A stretch of DNA of 64,000 nucleotides, taken from the NCBI RefSeq assembly GCF_035222275.1, contig NW_026946359.1:2108001-2172000 (forward strand), given 5' to 3'. The position numbers and the translations under genes were made by a program. This DNA is from Podospora bellae-mahoneyi. Taxonomy: Eukaryota; Ascomycota; Sordariomycetes; Sordariales; Podosporaceae. The notes under the pieces were generated by a model. The model was not told the DNA's origin. It saw only the letters and a list, made by a program, of their open reading frames with translations, and made no database searches. Shown piece after piece: positions 21,762-31,941 of the stretch (position 1 is the stretch's first letter; every line of letters begins with the position of its first letter).

Positions 21762-23560
21762 GACACTGGGCATCTCGACGACATTGTGCAAATCACCTGA
21801 ATGGTGTCTATCATAAATGGGACCATTCTTGAAGCGGGACCATCCTGACCATAAGGGCCTGATAATGAAGCTACATTCTTCCGTTGTGATACCGGGCCTT
21901 TCCGCCCATATCTAGGTATCGTGATGCCGCCGGCTCCATCGGAGCTTTTTAAGATGGGGTGGAATAAAATAAACCAAACATTTTGCTCCTGTTAAGACGC
22001 CCGCGGTCGCGACGGCACTGTGAAAACCATCTGAATGATTTCTTAAGCGGAACCCATCATATCATGAGGGCCTCATGATGAAGCTATCTTCTTCCGTTGA
22101 GATACCGGGCTATTCCGCCCATGTCTATTATGCTGCCACCTGCTCTGTTGGAGCTTCTTACGACAGGATAAGACGGGGTGAACCAAATATCTTGCTCCCG
22201 TTAAACACTCGGTATGTCGACGATATTGTGTAAATCACCTGAATGGGTTCTTAAGCGGGGCCTATCCTGAACATGAAGGCCTGATGATAAAGCTATTCTT
22301 TTTGCCATTGAGTCACCAGGTTATTCCGACCATATCTATTATAATGTCGCCTGCTCCGTCGAGCTTTCCAGTATGTGATAAGGGGGAAAGAAGCAGATAT
22401 CTTGTTCCTGTTGAGACGCCGGGCATTCCGGCCTACTCCGTTGGAGCCTTTTAGCATGGAATCAAATGGGACAAAGTAGATAGATATCTCGCTTCTGCTG
22501 AGATACCTGACTGTTCCGGCCATATCCGTGATGCTGTTGCCTGCTCCAGGAGATCATTCATAAAGCAAATATCTTGCCCCGTAAAGTTACCGGGCCATTC
22601 CGGTCATGTCCGTGATGATATTGCCTACTGTCAAAGCCTTTCAAGATGGGACAGGATGTAGTGAAGAAACTATCTTACTCCGTCAAGTAGGCCGGAGTCT
22701 GAGACGTTAAGATCGTCGGAGCTTTCTAACCTGGGACAAGATGGGATAAAGCAGCTATTGTGCTTCGTTGAGAGGATGGGTCCTTCCGGCGATATCTATG
22801 ACGATATGACTGGTATTGTTAAAGCTTTCTGATATAGGATAGAGTAGAGTATTAACTATCGTGCTTTGTTGGAGGGACGGGTGTGTCCGGCTATATACAT
22901 AATGATATGGCCTTCTCTGTTGACCATCTTAAGCTGTGACGATGAAAGATATTGAAGTTGTTAAGAATGAAGACCTTTTTGTTCATATCTATGGTGATGT
23001 GGCCTGTTTTCATAAGTCTTTGAGCATATATTATGAAGCTATCTCGTTACTTTAAGCAACAGGTCCTTCCGCCCACGTCCATGAGAATGTGACCTGCCTC
23101 TTTAAAATCACTAGGAAGTTAGGATGTGACATGGAAGCTAGGTAGGTAGTGTTTTTCCGTTCAGGAGAAAGTCCTTTTCCGTCAATGTCCATGATATCAA
23201 TGCCTTCTTTAGGGGGGTATGTAGAGATAACATGATGAAGTTGTTATGATCCATTAAATACAGTGGAGAATTCGCTGCTTGACGGGCTGTTCTTCTATGT
23301 TTAAGTAGATATAGTTATGTGTCTGCCTTCGATGACCAGGTATGTGGGGATGTCAGTAGAGAACATCGAGACAGGTTTCCACCCAGATCCATAATGATGT
23401 GAAGTGCCTCGGGGGATCACATTGCAGTGTTAATAGTTAGAGAACGGCTTCTCACACATATGAACAATGGTGCGGCGGAATTGGAGGATCATGCCCGCAT
23501 CAGATGATATGTTCTGTTAGGAAGACGTATTTCCCACACATCATCATGATGATGCTTCCT
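21762..23560. repeat. Degenerate intergenic tandem-repeat array
   Basis: A recurring core reads roughly TTGAGATACCGGGC / TTCCGCCCATATC / TGATGATGTNGCCTGCTCC / GTTGGAGC / TTTTAAGATGGGA. Taking TCCG-CCATAT as anchor, copies begin near 21901, 22114 and 22325 (211-213 bp apart). Further copies are near 22427, 22515, 22599, 22785, 22886, 22980, 23068 and 23178 (mostly 84-110 bp apart), with weaker copies near 23291, 23376, 23450 and 23529. The first three units carry an extra block (GACATTGTGTAAATCACCTGAATGG...AAGCGGGACC). Similarity falls from left to right. Unit lengths are not multiples of three and no frame stays open, so this is not a coding repeat. Composition is not extremely AT-rich, so it is not a classic RIP product. 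Confidence 0.8.
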
Positions 23561-26500
23561 ATCTAGAAGGGGCCACAAACCATGAGATATTAGACACTGG
23601 GCCGCTTCCGGATCCTTGGTTGCCATTACTATGGAACCCCTTTTGTTCGATAGAGTATATGGCACCGGCATTGGCTTTCACCCATCTCGTCCGATCTTTT
23701 GGAGAGCAAATCTCAAAGCTCCTCACAGCCATCAGGGTAGGCGCCCTTCTAAGCCCAACAAACAAAGGGCTTATCTGAACCATGTGCTAGTTTCCAGAAA
23801 AGGTTGGAAAAGCTTGGAAAAGCCACATGATAGGCTATATCTGCCTGACAGACCCTTCCATCAATGTTGACAGCCATCGAGCTCAGGAGAGGAGCTTAAA
23901 GCCCATGCAAGAAACCATACTCTAAGCGAGCCTTGAACCCTTCAGCCTTCGAGTTGCTGTATGCGGGAGAGAAGGAGAAAAGAGGGACCTATTCACCAGA
24001 CCTCGTCTCAAGCCTGCCATCTGATCAAATCTTAAGCCGAGCCAAGCCCTGTTCTCCATCTGACTGCTCTCAGATTAACAGCAGTCACTCATGCCGGTAC
24101 TTGCATCGATGCTTATTGGCATGTGAAACCCAGAGGTATAAAGCATGGGTGTATCGCCTGACTGGAAGATCACCAAACTGGACCCTAACTTTGGCTGTGT
24201 TTGCGCGATTGCTGTAGCGCCTGGTTGCGTGGAAATCAGTTGGACTTCTGTGGGAAGGCAGGTTGTCGTCATTCGCTGTCCGCAAGCATGGCAGTTCGCC
24301 AGAGTCCAAACTCGCTCACGCGGCGGAAACCCACCAACAGTGTAATTTTACAGATCAGATGAGAAGGATACAGTAGGGCACGCCTGGTATTCCAAATTTT
24401 GTCTTTTAGACAGCGCATGAAGCTTTGGGTGCAAGCTTTTGAAAACTCACTGCTTCTGGCGAGACAAAGACGTCTTTTCCAGTCCTTTCGACTAATGTGC
24501 CACTCACATCCTGAACCTCCTGCTCCAGCCACACTTTCCCTGCAAAGAACATTATTTTTCAGACTTCATATCAACAACCCAGGTCGCGACTGAACAAAAT
24601 GAACATGACTCTCCCCCCATTGCAGCAACTTGGAGTAAGTCACACTTTTTTACCCCTACCTCAAATGCATCACCTTCATGTTATGCTCCCATCAACCTTC
24701 AAGCTCCATACATATCAAAAACGCTGGACATTGCTTGTGGATGAAATGTCTATGGTAAACTGGCCAGATGGGCCACAACATTCACCATCTCATCAGCATC
24801 ATCAGCCTTCTCTGCAGTCTTTACAGTTTCTCATAGGTGGTCGATATCTTGTTGCTCTCAACAAAGCGTATGACCTTGCCCGGCTGCCAAATCTGCATAC
24901 GTGCCACGGTGTTTTCTCCTCCATGGCTTGCTCGCCGTAACATCCGACGTTGAGTGACACTTACACCCATGCCGGAACCTGTCTTTGAACAGACTTGGTG
25001 TATGATGGTCCATCAGCAAGATCTTCCTACCTTGACGATGCCATGCAGTTGCTCTTCGCGGATGCCGTGTTAACTGCTGACTAGAAGAGGGTGATATAGG
25101 CACGACAAGCTGTAGGTGAAGCTCATTGAGGAGTTCGCCACGCTTTGCAAACAACAGATATGATGGAAGGAGGTTACGGAGTGATGGTGCTTTGGGTGCC
25201 ATGCTCAACCACCCACAACGGCTCCCGTTCTATTTTCTCTTATTTACCAAAGCTGGACTAATATATTCCTTCTCGTGACAATTTCTTTCCCCTGATGTTT
25301 CCTCGGGTAAGGTATGGTACTCGGAGTCTTTCTTCTCATGCCAGATATCCTGTCACTTGACGGACAATCATATTTTCTCTCTTATTATTACCTCACTTAT
25401 ATCCATCACTTTAGAGAGCTCTCATCTCTCTCTTGCTATGTGAATTGCACTATCCTTATGTCGACGGGAAACTTCAACTACTGCCTCGCAACTCATGGCG
25501 ACAATGAATTAGAAGCTTTACAACCTCTCTCTATGAAGACTCATGTGTGGAAAGAGCATTCAATGAGGGGAAAAGACGCAGATGAAACTGGTAATGTGAA
25601 AATTCTAAAGAAAAGAGAAGAAAACAAAAAGGTGCGAGTAAAGAAGAAGAGCAACAAAGCTCTAGGAGCAACCAGTTTGTGGCTCTTACCCAAAGTGGGC
25701 CACACCACAACACAGGGCTGGTGAGATGAAAAGCTACTACTTCCTTATTCTTCACCTTGAGTTTAGCACGCTCGCGTGACATCGCATCTGGTAACGCTTC
25801 TGCTATTCATGCGTGCGGGTTGTCGTGAAGGCTAGGCTTTAGCGATGGACGAAGAAAAAGGGGTAGGGTCAAACTTCTGTTTGCGATGAGAGAGAAATAA
25901 GGGTGACGACAAGTCGGCCGGGCAACGCTCCTCTTCTGTCTAGGACAAAATGGGACAGGCACGCTTGAAGCAAAATTTAGATCTTCGAGTATATTGGGAA
26001 ATATACCCGAAGAATGAGTACTGACCTACCTTAATGTTAAATTCAAGCTGAGATCACCCAATCTTACATAGATTCCTTTTAAGAGGAGCTCCACTGCCAA
26101 ATCATGAATTGTTCTCATGCTCAAGGCAATCACATACAATTGAAAGCTGAAGAAGCAGACTTTGATTCGGATCATCTAGCATCTTACATATCAAACACTT
26201 GCTCTCATCCCACAATAAATGCTACGTAGGAATAGGTCTTGTCTTTACTCTCATTTTTCATTTTCTTAGCATTGTCCTCACGCATGGAATCACTCTCTTC
26301 TTGTCACTCACTTGCTCCCGGCGTGCCAAGGCGCATCAGTTCTGCAAAGCCGACTTCAAGAGTACAGAGATCCAGCTGTGTTTGCTGGCTACCCTCGTCG
26401 CCAGCCAGGTTCAAAACATGTCTATTGACTACAAGAACCTCAACTCCTTGCTATCTCCAGAGAAAGTAGGTTAAAAGTCGCGCTTCAAGAGGAGATATGT

Positions 26501-26631
26501 CAAAATTCGCGCTCTCCCGAGAAAATGGGTGTGTTGTGGTGCTTGTAGCTGTCGGCGCGCGCGCTGGAGTTCACACTCTCCAGAGCAGATAGTGGAGGCA
26601 TGGTTGTGCGTCGTCTTCATCTCCATGCGGA

Positions 26632-26725
26632 CCGGCTTGCCGGGGCAATTGGATCAGAGGATGAGCTCCCCCGGCTTGTGAGGGAATTTTGAACAGAGGA
26701 TGGGCTTCTCCGGCTTGGAGAGCAG
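26632..26725 (-). repeat. 39-bp tandem repeat (13-codon unit)
   Basis: CCGGCTTG recurs at 26632, 26671 and 26710, exactly 39 bp apart. On the minus strand the unit is open and reads QAGEAHPLFKIPS then QAGGAHPLIQLPR then QAGPH. A period that is a multiple of three with conservative changes is suggestive of former coding use. Confidence 0.7.
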
Positions 26726-27364
26726 CTAGCGGAGTAAGTGAATGTCTATCAATCCCCACAGAGGCACTATATTGAAAAGAGTCGAAAGCCCTAAGCTATT
26801 TAGGAGATCTGATATCATGAATGAGAGGAAGGGACTGGGAATGAAGCTTTTAAGACAAAAGGTCTTTGCCTGCAGTGTCCCCATTAGCATTACATATTAG
26901 ATCCTTCACGTTGATGGTATAGCGTCTGTTGGGACTGCTAAAATGAGGTGGCGAAAAGAGGTGAAATTACTTGGTTACTTCAAAGCTGTAAGCAGCCTCG
27001 GGAACTGTAACTGCCTTATCATGCGGACGAAAGAATATCGAGAGATCTGTTTACTTAAAAAGATCTGTTTACGAGGTTCAGGGGGCTCGATATATTGTTC
27101 ACATCTGTTTTTCCAAAACGCCTCTCTTCCATCTCCCGGATATGAGTTCAATGTTCAGCACATATTCTTTTCGCCGAAGTTTGTACCTTGATTCACCGCC
27201 CCAATTCCCTAATCAAAGACTTATCTTTCAGCCTACTCCTCAATAGCACAATTTATTTCTCCCGGGCGCACAGCCTCAACGGAGACAGTTCTCAATTAAA
27301 TGCCAACGGCTCACCATTAAAGAGCTAACCCGCCCCGGCGCCTCACAGCGTTCGCGTTGCTCTT

Positions 27365-27410
27365 AGCCAGGTTCAAGCAACTCAATGCTCCGGTTTTGAA
27401 CCACCTGGCT
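27365..27410. repeat. Imperfect inverted repeat
   Basis: AGCCAGGTTCAA (27365) and TTGAACCACCTGGCT (ending 27410) form a hairpin with one 3-nt bulge and a loop of about 19 nt. It might be a transposon end or chance; no partner element was found. Confidence 0.4.
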
Positions 27411-27489
27411 GAGACTTATAGTCGCCTCTGATCTCCTCGCACTTGCAGAACCCACCGGAACATCAAGCAGATAGCCAACGAGATTGTGC

Positions 27490-27578
27490 CTTGCAACAGA
27501 AAGTTCACCAGACGGCTCCTTTCAACAGGAACCCCACGAGACGGCTCCTTGTAACAGGAAGTCAACTCCCACCGGAGT
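27490..27578. repeat. 29-bp minisatellite, three copies
   Basis: AACAGGAA...GAGACGGCTCCTT recurs with exact 29-bp steps (AACAG at 27495, 27524 and 27553; ACGGCTCC at 27512 and 27541). The third copy is diverged at its 3' end. Confidence 0.7.
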
Positions 27579-29265
27579 CGAACCAGCCGCGCGCACGCGC
27601 TGAGATAATTGATGACATGCATGACATTAAGAAGGCAAAATCGCTGCTTGATATGATGGAGCAAGAGAGGCAGCTTCGAGATCAGGTTTAGGTACACGCC
27701 TTGAGGATGCGGGTAGAGGTTGCTGATGAGTTTATCGCGCGCGCGCTCGAGATAGTTCATCATAAACCTCTACACGAACCGTCAAGGCGATCACATCCAG
27801 GGTATCATGGCGAGGTCTCCGAATGGGTGTGAATACACTGGCCTCATCTTTCATCACTGAGCGCGATGAGCCCATTGCCTCGGTCCTTACCCGTACCCTT
27901 CTCGAGACCGGCCAGGAGATCTCGGATCTCTTGGCCGGCTACATCCCGGAGGATGCCGCCCATTTTCGCCTCGAAGCTGATTCGGACTTCGAGGAGACCG
28001 AGAACGCTGCGGTCAACTTTGGTGGCGATGCCAACGATGGTGGTGATGGCGGTGCGACCCCTGGGGCGCTGGTGATGCTGCTCCGGTTGCCCAGCCGACC
28101 GCCGAGAAGCGATAGTTGATGGCGTGGGCGATGTTGAATAAGGCACTGTTACTTATAATAGGGGAGCGTGAAGGTGTCTTGCAGGGCAGAGTTTGGAGCA
28201 GTCGGCGCGCGGGGTCGCGGAAGTTGATGTTGGACAGCGGCTCGTGAAGTAACGCAAGGACACCATCAGACACAAGATATGAGTAAAACTTCTAAAGCAT
28301 GAAGTCTTCGAGCCCTACTAACAGGTAGCAATGTCTCATTCCATCTCGGTATGTTAGGCTATACTAGATTCACTTACTCCCTCAATTAACAATAGTTCTC
28401 TATTTATCCCACTGATATAGCCCGTAATCTAGGTTTCAAGTCATCTATCTGATTGGTACACTGTGGTGTATTAGGTATTATGTGGAGAGATTGTAAATTG
28501 GTTTTCCATGTGTTCCATCCGTGTTCCGAAATTTTGGGTTGGTTGCCGTCGGGTGGCAGATTTCAGGGGCAAATACAAAGTGGGCTGCTGCCAGAGCAAC
28601 ACTGTTCTTGGCAGAGTAACGTCGAGCCTGGTAGGTAATTTACTCTGCTCCTGCCTTTGCTTTTCTGTGCTTTATTTTTCCTCAACATGCCCCCGAGCAT
28701 AACAAGAAGATGAAAACTTTGGGCAGTTCACAATGGCCGTTTTGTCGTGGTGGAAAATTTTGTTCGAGATCAAAGTCAGCTTAAATGGTGAGCCTGACCC
28801 CGATCTCTGTTCCTTACGGAGTACTTCTAAGCACGGGAGATGGATGGATGATCTTGTAGCATAAAAGTCCCTTGTCGCATACCTTATGTTTGAAATCCTG
28901 CCTTATAGATGGACGGCACTACAGTGAACATTGACCATTTCATCCATGCCCCAAAGCTAGTTACTTCAGGAGAGTCGAGTCCGTGGGTCCCTCAAGATTG
29001 CTCCAGGCGTTCATTCACTTCAAAATCCATCTTGGGCACCACCAAGCCCGCTAGTTGGGGTCATGACCTCCGCGGCGCGCTCTGCGGCAAGATTTCCCCA
29101 GCGTGGGAGCACGTCCACATGGCGAGTTCATCTTCTCAGCCTCGTATCTCACCATGAACAGGCAGGCCATGGTTTACCAGACCTTTCCCACTTGAAGGCC
29201 ACCACCAAGAATACAAACCTCCTTCGTCTTTTCGGCACGAGCAAGCCCATTGCTAGAAGGTATTC

Positions 29266-29333
29266 ATCGCCACGGCTACAACTACACCACATGCGTTCCA
29301 TCGCCATGGCTACAGCTATACCACATTCGCTCC
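29266..29333. repeat. 34-bp tandem duplication
   Basis: ATCGCCACGGCTACAACTAC... at 29266 is followed directly by ATCGCCATGGCTACAGCTAT... at 29300. The two 34-bp halves differ at only a few positions, nearly all transitions. Confidence 0.7.
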
Positions 29334-30888
29334 CTTGGCTTCAGCACGACGAGACCATCCACCATGTTCAGGGCAGTCAGTGGAAGTGCATCAGCCGCGC
29401 TCTTCTCCCCATGACTCAAACAAGTCGCTGAAGGAAACCTATTCCTTGATGCGAACACCAAAGCTACCCCGCGCCCTCGCACGCGAGGGCACGACGTTTT
29501 GTATTATTGCCGATATCTTTTCCTTCTGGCTGCGGGAGTAGCAGGACTTGCTCTTTTGCATCGACGACACATGTCTCTCCAGCGATTTCACAACTGCGAT
29601 GAAAGATGCAGTCTAATATAAGATGGGAGAAGAGATGTATGAAGAGCAGGTCGTCACTCATCCTGACTTGTAGTAATAGTAATGATTTGCTAACAACATA
29701 CCTAGTGATATGCTAGAGCTTACTTCCCGGAAAGAATTGCAAGCAGTACTCATATTTGAGAGAAGAGACTGCACATCAAACGAAGCTCTGTAATATGATA
29801 TGGTCTACACCTGTAAGCAAAATTGAGACGAAAGACATCATACAAAACTTCAGCTTTCCATCTCAAGTTAACTCTTCACCCTATCCAGCTTGGGAGCACC
29901 ATCGTCTGCCAGTTGCAAGCGAGCGAACGCGAGTGCTGAAAGGTGATGAAATACTCAGGGGAAATTATTAAGAGCAACTTCATAGGTGAGCGAGTGAAAG
30001 TAAGAGTGGTAATGGGAAGAAAGATTTGGGAGTAGTTAGCGATGTGGACGTCGACGATCTGTTGCTTTCCGGCCGACGTGAAGCGCACCTCACCCAGCAA
30101 CTTCCACAACAAATGACCCAGCGTATGTCTCCACAAGTACGACACCAGATATCCCACATGTATCTCAATCCCAGAAGGTGCCTTAGCAAGCGGTCCAAAA
30201 ACAATCCATCTTTGCTCCCACGTAGGCAAAGAAGCAACAAGGTCTGGTGGAGATGGAAGAACTGTCAGTCACATCGTGTTTTGGTATTGAAGGAAAGATG
30301 CCCACACGAACTGAGATTGAAGAAAGGCTGTCTGGTTGCTGAGATAGGGGGAAAGGTTGGCTTCTGGTCCAAAAAGTAGACCGAAATAAAGAAGAGATGC
30401 CTTGAATAGTCAGGCAGATACGTGCACTTGTAGAAACCAGCTCAGCATGGTTTGGAGATCTGAACGATGATCCTTGTCTGAACTTGAAATTTGATGAGGT
30501 TTGACAGCCATAAAAACAAGCGTTATAATTGTTGTTGATAGCTGGGACGAAACGCCCAGGTACTATCGAGAAGTGTGTGATCAGGATGAAGCAAGTAGAC
30601 AAGATGCTGAGGGGCTGGCCAGCCGGGGAGAGATCGATCCCTCCTGTCGACAAGTCAACATTTCTGGCCATGTCAGTACTGTCCCACGTTGTCTGTATGG
30701 GAGTCAACAGCAACAAAAGAGAGGCCAACTTTGTTAATTTTCTCTTGCCTTGTGTCCTGTCCCACATGAAAGAGGTCGGCAGGTTATTAGATTGCAAGAG
30801 GTGAATCAAGTAAACACGGGCACCTTAAAAGAATCATGAAACAGAGCGCCTTCTTGCATTATGTAAAAGTATAACTGAGGAAGGCAGC

Positions 30889-31941
30889 TCATGGACCGAA
30901 GATTCTTGTGATGGTCGATTTGGGCAAGCAGTACACCTCGTCGACAAGCTCCAGGCCGGGATAGTCCAACAGGCTTAGCCCGGTGATGCCAAACAGCGTA
31001 TGCCAGACATCCACCATATCACCTGGTCGGTCCGAGATACCGCCCTTCTCAGTGTCTTGACATTGAAGGATGAAGTTGATGAGCCTGTCCCGATCGATCC
31101 AGTGTGTCTTGCCAATCATTTCCAGACTGCTCAGGACCCACCAGCTGTAGCAGACATCCTCCTTCTTCTCTGGTCGACCGTTCAGACCACCGTTGGCGAG
31201 CTGTCTTTCACTCAGCCACTTTCCTAACCGCTCCTTATCGATAAGATCCTGTCTCTTGGCGATCGTTAAGCTGGCCACACAGGTGAATATTTGCCCTGAG
31301 TGGGACTCAGCACCGGGACTGACACCGTAACCTCCGTCAAAGTTGGCACATGCCGCCACATAGTCAACAGCTTTGTCGACATCAATCAAGTCCATGAGGC
31401 CAAGAAGCGACAAGGCGTTGAAAGCACCGTACAGAAACCGAGTATCCTCTTCACCCCACTCGTCACCAGCAAACGTTCCAGTCTGCCGGTTCTGAAGGTT
31501 GGCAATGTCTGGGTCGACGGGTTAGTATCTTCACATAGGATATTCTTTTCCGAATGGTGCGGTTAACGACGCACATTTCCCTACAAGCGCCTTCCCCTTC
31601 CCTCGAGTCTCCAGCTCGTCAAAGGCATCTACCATGGCGAGGATCTGCACAGCGCTAACGGTAGAGAGCATGTGTGCATCGTGACCGGGGGCGGCACCGA
31701 AGCCTCCGTCTTCGTGTTGGCATGATAGTACAAAGTCGATGGTCTCAGAGCGTGGAAGGCCTTCGGGTACGCCGAGAAGGTGTAAGGCTGTCAAACCCCA
31801 ATACACACCGTTGAGTCGCAGGTGTTCTGTTAGCCAGTAGTCATACTCGTCTTGTCTCGTATTGAGGCTTTGTATATATTTGACATGAGCAGAAGTGGCG
31901 AGCTCCAGCTCTTCTGGGAGTTGTTGAAAAGCATCCGTCAT
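30889..31941 (-). CDS. BET2: Geranylgeranyltransferase type II beta subunit
   Basis: Beta subunit of Rab geranylgeranyltransferase, which with the alpha subunit and Rab escort protein attaches geranylgeranyl groups to C-terminal cysteines of Rab GTPases in the cytosol. Two exons, 31941-31575 and 31508-30889, giving 328 aa, the normal length. The 66-nt intron has an ACTAAC branch site and joins ALVGK to [19 protein letters not shown]. Prenyltransferase repeats are visible: [52 protein letters not shown] and [18 protein letters not shown]. The zinc ligands are Asp and Cys of EDVCYSWW and His of VDVWHTLFG. The start at 31941 is followed by [21 protein letters not shown]. Nothing odd seen. Confidence 0.96.

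Larger units (their letters stand above)
23561..30888. other. Gene-poor 7.3-kb stretch with small satellites
   Basis: No recognisable gene. Open frames exist (for example 25314-25724 plus, a Lys-rich 136-codon frame; 26199-26474 plus; 30183-30809 minus, 208 codons), but none shows a known motif or a consistent exon structure. GC is lower than in the flanking genes, with a GC-richer patch at 27.8-28.26 kb. Three minisatellites are listed separately. There is no LTR, transposase or reverse-transcriptase signature that I can see. Confidence 0.45.

Noticed and set aside
24700-24770. LLVDEMSMV string resembling a PIF1/Helitron helicase Walker B
   Set aside because: No Walker A, no flanking helicase motifs and no Helitron ends nearby; probably chance.
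27541-27640. tRNA on the minus strand (GGCTGGTTCGACTCCGG resembles a T-arm)
   Set aside because: No matching acceptor, D-arm or anticodon arm lies upstream at the right distance.
21500-30800. RIP-mutated transposon graveyard
   Set aside because: Base composition is only moderately AT-rich and no transposase, reverse transcriptase or terminal repeats are seen. RIP indices would be needed to settle it.
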